Under the pieces are notes generated by a model. That model saw only the letters and a program-made list of their open reading frames with translations. It was not told the origin of the DNA and did no database searches. A program made the position numbers and the translations under genes. A DNA stretch of 64,000 nt from Viscum album (Eukaryota; Streptophyta; Magnoliopsida; Santalales; Viscaceae): positions 1,549,894,868 through 1,549,958,867 of the forward strand of contig OY728122.1 of assembly GCA_963277665.1 (NCBI GenBank). The letters run 5' to 3'. This document shows, one piece after another, positions 14,945-27,419 of the stretch. Position 1 is the stretch's first letter. Each line of letters begins with the position of its first letter.

Positions 14945-16080
14945 ATAATCCCTTTGAGAAGTCAATTGAATAGGTCTTACGAGGAAGCTACTAGTAAAAT
15001 AGAGTGAGAAAATCGTCAAATGTACTATAATCTCGTTGAGATAAGAGGGTATTCAATCCCTGATCAGGGAGAAGAAGAAATAATCATTCATATTAATGAA
15101 CTATTTTTGGATCCTAAAATGTATGTATCTTGGAACCATACCCAACAAATTATTCATTCAAAGCATCTTACGTTCCAAGGATCGAGTAATAATTAATAGG
15201 ATTATGATTTGTTTAAAAAGATTGATCTTCTTTTGTCGTTCCTGGAAATTACTGATTCGATTAATGATATGTGTCGTACCGTCAAGATGGAAGGGCCCAA
15301 GAAGATATGGTTGCATTCAATGGTGAAAATTAAGTATCATAGGTTCCTGGAGTTGAATGACATTAGAGTTATTTTCACAGATCTCTCTTAAAATGATTCA
15401 ATGGTTTCGGAAGAGTTTTTAGAGTTCCTTAACAACCAGTATGGTCCAAAGTGTGTGATGTAGTTTGTGAACCATTATACTTCACTCGTACAGTATGGTA
15501 ATGTGGTTTTGAAAAATTAGAATCTAAATGATCAATGATTTAAGATGGTTCTTTAGGGGAATATACAGTCTAAAACCTTCATTTTTATGCTCATTTCTTG
15601 TATTTATGTACTAGATAGAGTGTGATGGATGATCTTGATCTAGCTTGCAATTTAGGGTTGATAGGACTTCCCATTTCTATATCTGGTAGTTCCATGAGGT
15701 CCCTAAAGGGAATGATTATTCTTGATGATCCATGAGATACTGTTTGATAGGAATGTAAATCACACACTCCTTAAATGGATAGAAGTGTTCCTTTGAATTC
15801 CATCATGTGTGAAAATAATGATCCATCAATGTGGGTTTTTAGTAAGGCATCCAAGAACTGTAGTTCGTATTGTCACTCAGGATAACTTCAAAAGTTCATC
15901 CATTTCATTTCATGTATTTTTAATGGAATAATAATAGAACCATATCAATAAACATAGATTAAATTATATGTCTCGTGATTTTAAGGGTTCCATCCATAAG
16001 AATTTGGAACAAACCTTCTTCACATTTTGGAAGATTCATTAGAGGAAGCGGATTTGGGTCTAGTGACATTAAGAGCTACC
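14945..16080 (+). pseudogene. gag remnant of element B
   Basis: The frame starts at 14945 with IIPLRSQLNRSYEEATSKIE; the former ATG is now ATA, judged from the sister copy at 43177 (MPLRSHLTR). Capsid-like phrases follow: HLTFQGSSNN near 15172, KKIDLLLSFLEITDSI near 15215, KYHRFLELNDIRVIFTDLS near 15330 and VNHYTSLVQYG near 15470. These match the order of a chromovirus gag capsid domain. Several stops and frame changes interrupt it. The zinc-knuckle region, expected near 15850-16000, is not clearly recognisable. Confidence 0.7.
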
Positions 16081-16430
16081 ATCACTATAGATTCATCATT
16101 ACTGACAACATTATCTGATACTGGTATGTCTCAATTATTTATATCAACTCATGTTTTTAACATTAAATGATTTATTATTTGATCTTATATAAGGGATATG
16201 AAAACACCCATTAGAATGAAGATAGAGAAGGGTATTCGATAACCCTCTTGGGTCTTCAACTTATCTATGTTTGAAAATACTTGGGATTTTATACTTCTAA
16301 ACATGAAACCCCTTGACACTATCCTCTAGATGGATTTGATGATTGATAATAAGTCTTGAATTGATCGTTATCACCAATGGGTCTGCCTTACGACAGAAGA
16401 TGCGGAGTGCCATTTCTTTAAGTGTGAATG
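16080..16430 (+). pseudogene. Protease remnant of element B
   Basis: Retroviral-type aspartic protease domain. The active-site triplet DTG is intact (Asp codon 16118-16120) in LLTTLSDTGMSQLFISTHV. Further on, NMKPLDTIL and MDLMIDNKS near 16300-16350 correspond to the family's conserved LKEFDVILGMDWL block. Stops and frame changes make it non-functional. In the family this domain cuts the gag-pol polyprotein. Confidence 0.7.
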
Positions 16431-16754
16431 GGACCGGAGGTCAAGTGGATCATGATCTTTTTCTCCAATGTAGGGTAGGGTAATATCAATGCATATTTTT
16501 AAATGAGGTGGGAATATTTGAGTTATAATATCCCTTTAGTCATCATCATGTTTTACCACACGTTTCCTTTTTAATTCTCATGTCTACCACATGTAACATA
16601 GGTAGAGTTCTCTTTTGGTTTAGTGCGTAATCAATTTTCAGTACATATTCCTTCTTACTATATACACCAAAATATTTGAAATATTTAATGGGTTGGTTGG
16701 ATGATTTATTTTAGATAATGTATTTATATGACTAATTGTGTCTCCTTAGGTGGA

Positions 16755-17810
16755 ACACATCCTGTTTGTGAAGAATGTCGACTAAACTCTATTCCTCTAT
16801 TTTAATTACCAGAAATTCAATCTGGTTTTAGTAATGATCTAGTTCCTGTTACCATGGATTGGTATACATTTTTAATATTTGAAAAGATAAAAGTGTTTAT
16901 TAAATAGTGAACTTCATTCTAGTAATAACTAAATTATTATTAATTAATCTAACATTCCAAATACATTCTTTTGGAGTAGGTATGGTCACTTTTTGTATCT
17001 TTTTATTCCGTTTGGATGAGCAGGTCTCCTTCTGTATTTATAGATTTTTTGTAGAATACTCCATGTTTACCAAGATTCATTCATGGGGTCTTTTTTGGAT
17101 TAATACAAAACGGATGAGGATCATGTGGATCTTCAGAGATAAGTCGTAGGAATCATCATAGATAACTTACATTATATGATACCTTCGAAATGTAATTTAT
17201 GGATAAGGGATTTGATGTTCATGGGACATGTGGTCTCTATACAAGATATAATTTTCAATCTGGAGAAGTTAAATATTGTTATGAAATGGGATAATCCACA
17301 TAATGTTTTTGAGAGGCAGTACTTATTGGGCTGGTTAGGCTATTACTATAGCTTTGTTATAGATTTCTTAAAGTTAGATTCTCCAATGACCACCTTCTTT
17401 TAGAAGGGAGTGAAGATATAATTAAATGAAAACTATGATAGTTATTTTGATTTGGTGAAATGTCTTTTGACCTTTTCACCTGTGATGAATCATATAGTGG
17501 TTGGTTTGGTCTATTTAATCTTCTGTGACACTTCAAGATTGGGTTTGGGCTATACTATTATGCAGGGTCATCATGTAATAACATATTGCTCTATATTGCT
17601 TAGGAAATAAGGGGGGAATTTCCCATCCCATGACCACGAACTCTTAGATATGATGATCATCTTATGATTTAGTGGTATTACATTTTTAGAAAATTAATTT
17701 CTGTTTATTAGGAAAATAAATATTTGAGGCTATGACAATATCATCGGGGAGAGTACTTGTTTTATTGTTAACATGACATATCAGACAAAATGTGAATGCA
17801 TAAGATTGAT
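16755..17810 (+). pseudogene. Reverse transcriptase / RNase H remnant of element B
   Basis: The start of RT is suggested by LPEIQSGFSNDLVPV near 16808. The palm segment that should follow is missing, and the sequence resumes near 16970 with YGHF and IPFG-like residues. Next comes KTDEDHVDLQR near 17110 (the region after the catalytic YIDD box, itself not recognisable), then LMFMGHVVSIQDIIF and LLGWLGYYYSFVIDFLKLDS (17213-17380), which are the conserved thumb and connection blocks. RNase H is seen as CDTSRLGLGYTIMQGHHVI at 17524-17583 and SHDHELLDMM near 17625. Numerous stops and frame shifts. Confidence 0.75.
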
Positions 17811-19400
17811 TATGATCACATGATCATTATACTTCTATCTAATTCCAGGAATGAATCATTAGAATAGTGGATATTGTTGGTAATTTTCTCTTAGCTACAT
17901 TTGGGAGCATAGGAGAAAGAGGCTAAGGTTGTCATAGAATATGTTCAGTTGACATTTTATCTTATCAAGACAATTCTTCAAAATATGTAGCATGATGATC
18001 AATTACAAAACATTATGGACTATATTTATGATGGGGAGTTAGTGGATGATATCTTATACGGCAATCCTGTGATTTCAAATTCCATTTTTTATACCTTTTT
18101 AGGTGAGGATTTATACAATGGGGGATTGCTCTAATTCAGAGTGGGTGGTTCACCATTGAACTATGAATACATTTTATATTATGTGGCCATGACTTTAGGG
18201 GAAGGTAATGAGACAATACATCACTGAATTTTTTCCTTAATGTTAGATATTATTGTAGGTGAAATTCAAGCATTAAAGACCTTCACATTATTTCCATCCC
18301 CTTATAGTGCCTACATGGATGTGAGATGAGATCTTTATAGAATTAGTGTATTGGTTTTCAATGTAACCCTTAGGGAAAAAAGTTGACATGTGTTTTGATT
18401 ATTGAGCTGAAAAAATATTCTCACTTAATACCTATTTTAGATATAACCAAGCTTGAAAAATTGGAAAATATCCATGTGTAAGGGATTATATGATTATGTG
18501 TAGTCACTTTTCTATGGTCTCCAATAGAGATCCCCATTTTATGTATCAGGATGGGAGAGGGATCTATGTGTAATTGGGTTCTTATGTATATTTGATTAAA
18601 ATAAATCATCCATGGAAGGAATTACATATAAAATAAGGTATATATTTTATCTATGACTTATTACTTGCTTGTGTTATCAACTTTGGTGGAGCATGGAATA
18701 TCCATTTGGGACTAGTGGAGTTTTCATATAATAACAGTTACCCGTCTAAGAATTATGTGACTCCTTTTGATTATTTTAATGAAAGTCTTTGTAAATATCC
18801 TTCTTGTTCTTCATAGATTGGGGAAGATTCCTAGGATTGAACATGTTCAGTCCATGATATGAGAATAATGATTTTTTGTCTCATTATAGTATTATTATAG
18901 AATGGAGAACATATAATTATTAAGATTTTCTAAATCTATGATCATGGTATCTTCCAATTAGTGAAAATGTGTTCTAGATATTTTTATATTGGTTTCGTCA
19001 CCTAAATACAAGAATGTAGGGAAATATTTAACTAATGTTTTTGAGTATTTTTGAAATTTTTGAGCATGTGGGGAAGTGGATTTCTGTTAATCACTTCTAT
19101 AATAGTTGAATAAGACCCACATCATGCTTCTTGTATCCTTTCTTGAATGTTATCAATATATCCATTTTCATTTTTATTTTGGGAAGACTATAATGACAAT
19201 GTTGATTTATCCATGATTGAGAATCATGCCATGATTGTTGATTTTAAGAAAATTGTCCTTCATGTGAGGAATATACCTTCATTCTATGTGAAATGGAGTC
19301 ATCGTTATAATTCATAGGAGACTTGGGTATGTGAGGAACTAATGAGAGTCTAGTGGATTCATATATTTGACATGAAATATTCACAATTAGATTCATGGGG
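17811..19400 (+). pseudogene. Integrase and chromodomain remnant of element B
   Basis: The integrase is recognised late in its length: GLVEFSYNNSYPSKN near 18710 matches the conserved LPLVEFSYNNSYHSS block at the end of the catalytic core. The catalytic DDE residues are too degraded to place. At 19200-19330 the phrases VRNIPSFYVKWSHRYNS and ETWVCEELM match the chromodomain pattern (IPLVKVLW, then EEATWE), which in chromoviruses binds modified histones and steers integration into heterochromatin. This domain identifies the element as a chromovirus. Confidence 0.7.
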
Positions 19401-19646
19401 ATATAAATTATTTATTATGTGGAAGATATAACATTATATTACCTTCTTATAATTACTTGTTGAACCTTGTTTTTTGTTTCACTTTAGTTGGGTATTAATT
19501 TAGGGGTTTTCATGTGTAATTTTAATGAAAATCCATATCGAAGGGGATTTCCATAGTTGGCGCACTATTAGGGAAAACCATGTTGTTATTCACATGAACA
19601 GCAGGGTTTGGAATAGGATACTATGTCGATATATGTATGAGCCACT

Positions 19647-19659
19647 ACATTGGGGGAAA
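19647..19659 (+). other. Polypurine tract of element B
   Basis: The run TGGGGGAAA lies directly before the inferred 3' LTR start. Such G-rich purine tracts prime plus-strand DNA synthesis. This is the only strong purine tract between the chromodomain and the LTR. Confidence 0.5.
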
Positions 19660-21290
19660 TGATTTTTTCGAACCAAGAGATCATTCCCTAAAACCATATA
19701 ACATAAAATAGTTGGGTATTAAATGTTTGGGGTATAGTTAAGGTAACCATGAGACTAAAACATGAACCCCAAATATAATCCCATCAATGATTCATGGGTA
19801 GAGAACATGGCTAGTACTAACCATTTGACCTCTCAATAAACCATGAATGTCAGTTCTTAAACCCCTTAAAATTAATTATACAATCAAAATAACCCTGATG
19901 TAACCCCTAATCAACCCTCGCCTGACCATAATCCATTTCCATGGACTTAATAACTCTAAATAAGTAGTTTTAAATCATCAAAACTCATCTCATGGTGGAG
20001 TTAACTATAATCTATCTCGTTTTATCTCCTTCATGTATATAGACCATCGTTTGTGTGAATTATTCTGACAATATGTTCTCTTGTAATTTAAGGATGATAG
20101 AATATCAAGTTGTTGATTGATCGAAATTCAGTTTTTTGGATCATGACTCCATATGTTCTTTATTGATCTTTATATTCCTATTAATCATTAGTAATCCCAT
20201 TATTGGTGTTTTTTGACCATGTGATTAATGGTAGGTGGTTACATATGACTTTTTCCATATAATTTAAACCACATATAACATTGTGGATTTGAAAAGAGTA
20301 TTAAAATTACATCAAAACCCTTGAATCAATATGAACCATAATATTATTTTAAAATAACATGGATTGTATGAAAACCCATAATTTCTAAATAATTTGAATG
20401 TGGGTTGATTTTCGGGAAATATAATGGCCTGAAATAAAAATTTATTTGATTAGATGAGAAAGCGTTGATTTTTGAGAAATAAATTAATTATGAATTTGAA
20501 AAGGAATGGATTTGATAAAAAAAATTTGGTTTTTAAATGAAAATAAATATTCAATGATGAAACATGGAAATTAAAATATAAATTTATTTTTCCATGATTG
20601 ACTGATTGATTATTATAAGCACATGTTTCCCTTTTAATTATTGGGTAACTATGAAAACAAATCTAATATTCTAACTACCTAGAAATGGACTAATGGTTAA
20701 AAATATTAAAAAATTGTTTTTATTGACTTTAAAAAATGGGCTACTCTCATAGGTTGTGGAATACCCATAATGGGTTCTCCTATTTTGTGTATATTGATTC
20801 TGTGCACACCTATCCCAATCCATGATTGTTATGAGATGTGTGAGGATCCAATTACCGGAAACTAAATTTCCATGTGAATTTTCTACATTTTTCTACATTA
20901 TAGTATACATACTTGTTATATTCCATCAATTATGAAACTTTTCTTTCATTGATAATACATTATATAATTTTTATATAAAATGGTCATTTTATCCAATTTC
21001 AAACATGTTTTGATATATCAACCATATTTTGGTTATGAAATCATGTTTTCACTTAAAAATATAAAATTCAAGCCATGTATTTATTTTATTAAAAGTAATT
21101 GTGGATTATTTTTATGTAAATTGTAGTGGATAACATAGTGAGAACCTAATTGGATTTATAGCTTACCCCCTCCCTTTTCATTGGGGAATATTTATATTTT
21201 CTTATGATAGGTCGATTAAAAGGATAGAAACCTATGGGATGTAACATAATATGACATGCATTAAGGTACTCCATGAACCTTATTATTAAC
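19660..21290 (+). repeat. 3' LTR of element B (3' end missing)
   Basis: Matches 12664-14345 at a constant offset. Similarity to the last 250 bases of the 5' LTR is not found before the third LTR begins, so this copy is probably truncated. The 21291-21465 stretch between the two LTRs holds nothing I recognise. Confidence 0.6.
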
Positions 21291-21465
21291 ATTACATATC
21301 ATGATATTGTTTATGGGTGCATTGGGTGAAATATTGAAAACAATTTGGAAGTTTTCGGCTATGTTTGTTTGGTGTATGATTTTCCCAAATCATGTGCACA
21401 CCATGTGAAAACTATAAATACATTGAATGTGGCGTGATTCATGACATGAATTTGGTTTGAAAACT

Positions 21466-23292
21466 TGTACACCGAAATAGTAAGAACCATGCACCCCCAT
21501 ATAGTGTAAAATAGTTAGGGTGCATTATTTTTTAAATCATACATATTTTCCCAGCTAAACATTTGCACATGAATTTTAAATTCTGAACGTTATTTTCAAA
21601 TTCCACAAACACCCATTTAAGTCTGCAGTCAATGAAAAATTGAATTATATCAAATTTTATAGTCATGGGGGCGTAAAAGAAACCCTTTTAGATCATTCAA
21701 ACCCACTATTTGATGAATCAAATTGCTGGTGGTAGATTGATCCCTCTTTAGTATGTGGATCTCCAACTCTTCTTTCTCCCTCAATCAATCGTTCATTCCT
21801 CCAGAAGATTTGAAAGATCATCACATGTTTGATGGATCAAAACACCATATAATTGATTTTTTATTCTAGGTTTGAAATCTAGATCTCTATATCCTTATTT
21901 CATTTTTTGAAAATACCATTTCAATTGGTGTGCACTATGACTCCACGCTTAAATGTATGTAGGTCTATTTATGATTTTCAACATGATGAAACCATGATTA
22001 TATTTTTGTCTTTATTTTTTTCAATTGATTTTCAGAAAAAAAAATACATATGAATTTTGATTCTTATATTATATGGTGATTATATTTTTTAAAACTCCCA
22101 ATTCTAATTGAAATTAATTTGTTGATATATTTTTTGAAATTGATGGAATTAATAAATTCTTTTGAGAATTGTTTTTAGAAAAATGGATTAAATTTAATTA
22201 TAAAAAATATGATTGTTTTTATAAAAATGAATATATTTACTAAAAACCCATGATTTGGTTTTGAATGTTAATTGTCATTATAAAAAGGGATGTTTCTAAT
22301 TTCAATTGTGAATGATGATTGATTTGAAATGAAATTATTTTCCATTTTGTATTGATTGATTTGGAATAAAGGAGTGTGGCTAGATAGTGGGTTATTTGGG
22401 ACATGAATTCATTTATGGTAATTACATAGTAGTATATTTATGATAAAAACTCTAATAGCATATTAATAAAATATTATCACTAATGGAATATTGATATGTC
22501 AAATTTAGGCTGATAATGAAGGACTTGTGCACACAAATTTCCATGATCATTGGTATGAGAGTTTCAGGATACTATAAGTATAAACTATCTTATTCATGGA
22601 ATATTACCTTACTAATTATTGTTATTATATGGATGTATAAATATTCCATTGATTATGAAATAATTTTTTCATTCCAATTGATTTATATTAATAATTTTAT
22701 ATTAAATGATTACTAAATACAAGTCTTAAAAGTGTTCCATAATTTTGTAATGAAAGAATGACTCTTTAAATTTTTAATTGTATATTCACTAAAAATTTTA
22801 TTTAAACTGGAAGAATCATTTATTTAGTTTTTATATAATCTATTTTTGAACACATTGTGAGATCCTAATAACATTTAAATCTCACACCCTAACTTTACTA
22901 TCTGGAGTTTGAATACTTCCTTCTTCTAGTTCTGGCCAAAAGGTAAGAGTATCTAAGTAGAAGTGGATGTTCTGGATCCATTGGTGATTTGGGTGATATA
23001 TCCTTCTTGTATGTTGAGTTTATATTGTTACATTCTGAGGACATTGATGATGTTCTATATTAGGGTTTCTTATATATCTATTTTGTTTTTAGAACTATCT
23101 CCCTTTAATGATTTCAGAATTTTAATGTGTATCATTATCTTTCACTTTCTTTTGGAAAAATATATTCCCTATTTTTCACTTATTATTCCTGGTAGTAGTT
23201 TCCAACCCATGGGGATCAGGAACACCCTTTGGGAAACGTTAGTGTTGTCTTTGGTATCATTATACAAAGGTATCCAGGATGGTTCATGAAAA
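21466..23292 (+). repeat. 5' LTR of element C (third copy of the B/C LTR family)
   Basis: Similar to the LTRs of element B: 22210-22440 matches 13490-13700, and the last 370 bases match the end of the 5' LTR of B (for example CATGGGGATCAGG at 23209 against TATGGGGACTAGG at 14511). It is followed by its own primer-binding site, so it is a 5' LTR and not a second 3' LTR of B. An apparent 108-codon frame at 22963-23289 lies wholly inside it and is not a gene. Confidence 0.65.
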
Positions 23293-23294
23293 AG

Positions 23295-23305
23295 TGGTAT
23301 CATTG
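23295..23305 (+). other. Primer-binding site of element C
   Basis: Reads TGGTATCATTG, two mismatches from the initiator tRNA-Met complement. Eleven bases later the sequence is interrupted by the LTR of element D. Confidence 0.65.
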
Positions 23306-23315
23306 GTAGGTTTTG

Positions 23316-26087
23316 TGTAACATCCCAGGTAAATAAAGAATAAGACATGTTTAATATATATAAATATTTCTGAATTAGATATTATTTTTACTTTAAAGGG
23401 GTTTCTATGTTTGATAGCGTACCTGATACGCGACAACGGGTTTCTTTGAAATCTTACGTTGCGCACTAATAATATAATATTATTTTAAATGGTAGTTAAC
23501 TCCTAGAAATTGTATTGGTGGGAATGAACAAAACTAACTACAATATTATTATACATGTTTTTCAAATGTATTTACATTTATCCAATATATTTTATAGGAT
23601 TAAAATGTGAATGAATCTAATTTTAAGCATAATTTAAATTAAAATTTCGATTTACCGCCTTTTAATGGTGAACCCTATTTAAATATAGTTTTGTTCACTT
23701 TAATACATTCTAATTGACCTAATAAAATCCTTCTTTAGAATGGGGACTTAAAAATTTACTTTGTGTAAATTTTTGGAATTTTTCCGATAAAGTACATTTT
23801 TTAATGAATTGTGAAAATATTGATTTTTAATTAAAAACTATGCTTTAATCTAATTTATTTATATGGTTATATTACCCTTTTAAATTGTTTTAAATTTTAA
23901 TTAGAATATATTTTTATGATTTAATCCAATGTTGGTCATTGGAATTAATTTCACTTTGAAATTCGACATAATCAAGAGTCAATCTTTTGATAGTTATTAT
24001 TTCTTAAAACATTCTATTTGTTTTAACAATGGGAATTAATTTTAAAATTAATTAATGACACTTCTATGTTTTGAATTTGGAAAAATATACATCATTTTTG
24101 AATTCGGAATATCAAATATAGCTTTGGATGATTTTTTTGTATTTTTCTGAAAAGGATAAATTTTTTATGAATAGTGAAACCACATAGTAGTAGTTAAAAA
24201 CTGTATTTTTCATTTAAATGAGATTTTACAACTTATATGAATTTAATTTCAAAAATCCAACATACATGTTTGTTATTAGTTAGTAAAATGGGGTTCAATA
24301 AGATGAAAATAATTTTTGTGAATAGTAACTTTTTACTTTTATTTACAGCAGTTAAAGATAAATAGGGTAATTCAAGGTTAAAAGAATATTGTAATAATTC
24401 AAAATTACCTTAACACATGTTATATCCTAATTTTATGAGTAATGTCTGACCATGGGCATCATTGGGTATATTTTGGAACCCATGTTTCCACTTATGAAAG
24501 ATAATGACACTTTAGATTAACTAATTTAATGTAAAGGCAAAATTGACATAAACAAAAATCTTTGGGTAAATTAATTTTTATATGGTGTTATATAAATTAT
24601 ATTTTCAACTATAAATATTAATTGGAAAGCTAAAAATATTTCCTACATCCTGGTATTTTTTTTATAATTTTTAGATATCAAATAAATTAAATTAAGTATT
24701 ACACAATAATGATGCAGTGTTTACCTCATTAATAAATGATTTAGATAAATAAGATTATAATGATTAAAATATTATCCAAAAAATGTAAAAATCTGATTGG
24801 ATAATTTTATTTCGAATATTATTCATCTAATCTTTTTCTTTAATTATTTTTGGACCTTTTGAAACTGAATATATGTTTATAATAAAATAATATTTTCACA
24901 CTTTCCTAAAGAAACCCTCCTCTCCCTTATAAAAGAAGACCATTTCTAACCAATTACTTACTCCTCTCAAGCCATTTTTCTTGTCCAAACTCTACCCAGT
25001 TAAGCTCCCTATATCCCTATCTTCCACCTAGAAGCCTTAACTTAGGCATAAGGCACTTCAAGAATTCCATTGATTCAAAACAAACGGAGTTACCCAAATT
25101 GAAGGTAATGGTTTCTCTTAAATTGTTTTCTTTTATTTTACTTCTTAAACCCCTAAACTCTTTTTATTCCTTTAATTTGTAACAACACCAGTATTATTTT
25201 ATCTTTGGCTTCCTCAAAAACCCGTAATGTTTTTAAAAGAAAATAAATTCCATATACTCTTTTATGTATTTTGGTATTGAAAATGGATTTCATAAGGCAT
25301 TTGTTGTGTCAATATATTTAAGTGATATATTGTGATTTAAATGTGGAAATGTTTTCTTTCCTTTATATTTTTTTATGTCATATGATTTTATAATGGTACT
25401 TGGAAATTTGATGTGTGTTTACGTTATTAACCAAATGAAGGGTGGTGCCTTGAATACCCGGACGGGTTGTTACGTTATAACCTCCAATGCATTGGGTATG
25501 GAAGTCAGCCGTATGGCTATTCCATTTAGTGATATGTGTGGAATTCAATTGTATGGTTATTCCATTTAAGTATTTTTATGTACCAAGTTACCTTTTTATG
25601 TTATGTGTTCTTTATATGGGTTTTATGGTAATATTTAGGTTACAAAAGGGTAAGTAATGATCTTTTATTCAGTGAAGAGTATTTACTACTTCATAATGGT
25701 GAAATGTATTACTTATGTTAAAGTACTCATGGTTTACTTGTTATTTTGAAAAACTAACAGTTTTCCTACTTTGTGTATTCCTTACTGAGCTTTTTATGTC
25801 TTCCCATGTTTTTGAAATGTTTTTCATGGGAGATAATGTGGAATAGGGTCAAGGATAGGATCAAGGAAAAGTCATGTTGTCCTAAACATGGAACAAGACA
25901 TTACTCTTTTTTTCAAGAGTTCATGTTTTGTAAAAAAATGGAAACTGTGTAGAAGTGTCTACTTTGTAATCTATTGAGATATAATAGTTATGTCCTAATT
26001 CTCTAAAACTATAAACCTGAAAATATATTCAATGTAAATTATTCATTTAATTAAATATTATGTAATGTTTAAGGCCGAGTCCTTATA
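23316..26087 (+). repeat. 5' LTR of element D (2.77 kb, internally deleted)
   Basis: Begins TGTAACATCCC and ends CCTTATA, three bases before the primer-binding site. Compared with the 3' LTR and with the LTR of G, about 1 kb is missing near 25195-25205, exactly the part that holds the paired GTACGTAC motif. It keeps the TATA box at 24928. Toward the 3' end (25408-25568) are short imperfect tandem units including GCTATTCCATTTAGTGATAT and GGTTATTCCATTT. Confidence 0.85.
24928..24935 (+). promoter_or_regulatory. TATA box in 5' LTR of element D
   Basis: TATAAAAG in the context CTCTCCCTTATAAAAG, conserved in the other LTRs of this family at about 1.4-1.6 kb from the LTR start. Likely start point of polymerase II transcription of the element. 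Confidence 0.65.
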
Positions 26088-26089
26088 GT

Positions 26090-26100
26090 TGGTATCAAAG
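26090..26100 (+). other. Primer-binding site of element D
   Basis: TGGTATCAAAG, one mismatch from the initiator tRNA-Met complement, two bases after the 5' LTR end. Confidence 0.8.
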
Positions 26101-26231
26101 GCCGGTTTAGATAACTTAGGAGTTAGGGTATTGTTAAATTAATATCCATAAAGTAATTTATGTTAATATTAAAATCTTATAGAATTTACAGATTAACATG
26201 TTGCTTCGCCTAAGATATTTCTTTGTTAAGA

Positions 26232-26373
26232 ATGGTTTTTTCATAGAGAAACAACGAAGCTATCCTAGGAAGGCATACTGAGGGAAATGACCTTCCAAAG
26301 AAGTCTCCTGAGATGGTAAGAATCAGAATTGAACAGTTTTTTGTAGTGATGTATCGGTTGACTCAGTTGATAA
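26232..26373 (+). pseudogene. gag N-terminus of element D, fused to RT by deletion
   Basis: The ATG at 26232 opens a frame reading MVFS, stop, then RNNEAILGRHTEG, KKSPEMVRIRIEQFF and YRLTQLIN. It corresponds to the gag start of element G, where LVDMLT precedes a stop. Directly after TQLIN the sequence enters RT in another frame at VVVFFDDILFYS. Everything between (rest of gag, protease, most of RT, about 2 kb in element G) is missing. Gag cannot be made from this copy. Confidence 0.7.
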
Positions 26374-27260
26374 ATGGTTGTTGTGTTTTTTGATGATATT
26401 TTGTTTTATTCAAAAAGAAATGAGGAACATGAAAGTCATTTAACGGTTGTCTTTCAAACTATAAACAAAAATAAATTATTTGGGAAATTCAGAAAGTGTG
26501 AGTTTTGGTTAAAAACAATTTCTATCCCTGGCCACATTGTTTCAAAAAATGGCATAATAGGTGATCCTGCTAAAACAAAATTTGATGAAGAATGGCCAAG
26601 ACCCATAAATATAACTCAGATTCATATTTTTCTTGGTTTGGAAGGTTATTACTGGAGTTTTGATGAAAATTATTCACAGTTATCTAGTCAAATGACTAAG
26701 TTAACTCAAAAAGGTTTTGAGTTCATTTGGACAAAATAATGTGATGATTGTTTTTATGAATTGAAAAGGATTTTGGTGAATGCTCTAGTTTTAGAACTGC
26801 CTTCTAGAAATGGTGAGTTTTTTATCTTCAGTGATGCTTCATTGAAAGGAAATGGATGTGTCCTTATGCAGAATGATCATATAATTGCTTATGCTTCACG
26901 TCAGTTGAAACATCATGAGTTAAATTACCCTACACATGATTTGGAATTAGCTACTGTTGTTTTTTCTTTAGAAATTTGGAGGAATCATTTTTAGGGAATG
27001 AAGTGTGAAATATATACTGATCAGAAAAGTTTGAAGTATATAATCACTAAAAAATAATTGAACATAAGACAGAGGATACGTTCTAAGTTAAACAAAGATT
27101 ATGATTTCATGATCCATTACCATCCAGGAAATGAAAATAAAGTAGGTGATTCTTTGAGTCAAAAAAGTAATGCATCATCAACTATGTAAAGTTTGGAACA
27201 AGATCATTTGGATTTTGATTTGATGAACTTTGGAATAGAAGTTGTTGGTGCAGGAAATTC
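26374..27260 (+). pseudogene. RT C-terminus and RNase H of element D
   Basis: The frame starts with VVVFFDDILFYS, the catalytic YIDD-type box with both aspartates present. Next come KLFGKFRKCEFWLKTI (about 26470), GHIVSKNGIIGDPAKTK, FLGLEGYYWSF and FIWTK before a stop at 26737. RNase H follows in the same frame: [18 protein letters not shown] (26827-26882), [20 protein letters not shown], a stop at 26992 and YTDQKSLKYI near 27015. HYHPGNENKVGDSLSQ at 27117-27164 ends the domain. The RT fingers and first palm half are gone, so reverse transcription is impossible. Confidence 0.88.
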
Positions 27261-27419
27261 TTTTGTTTTGTATCAGGTGTCAGTGAGATCATCTCTATGA
27301 GGAAAAATAAAGCAAGCACAAAAATAAGACAGTGAGTTATAGAAAAAATTATAGTTGGTTCATAAGGGTAAGTAGCCTGAATTTAGCATTGAAAATGATT
27401 GTTTTTTGAGGTTTGGAAA

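Larger units (their letters stand above)
12664..21290 (+). mobile_element. Element B: decayed Ty3/gypsy chromovirus
   Basis: Two similar blocks lie about 7.0 kb apart (12664-14596 and 19660 to about 21290). They enclose a primer-binding site, gag, protease with an intact DTG, part of RT, RNase H, integrase and a chromodomain, all in plus orientation. Matching landmarks in the two LTRs include the phrase around ATGGGTTCTCCTATT (13756 and 20779) and GTGAGGATC (13871 and 20841). Frameshifts and stops are everywhere, so the element is long dead. The 3' LTR seems to lack its last few hundred bases, and a third LTR of the same family follows (element C). Confidence 0.8.

Noticed and set aside
22963..23289. 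108-codon hydrophobic open frame as a membrane protein
   Set aside because: It lies inside the 5' LTR of element C and aligns with noncoding LTR sequence at 14345-14596.
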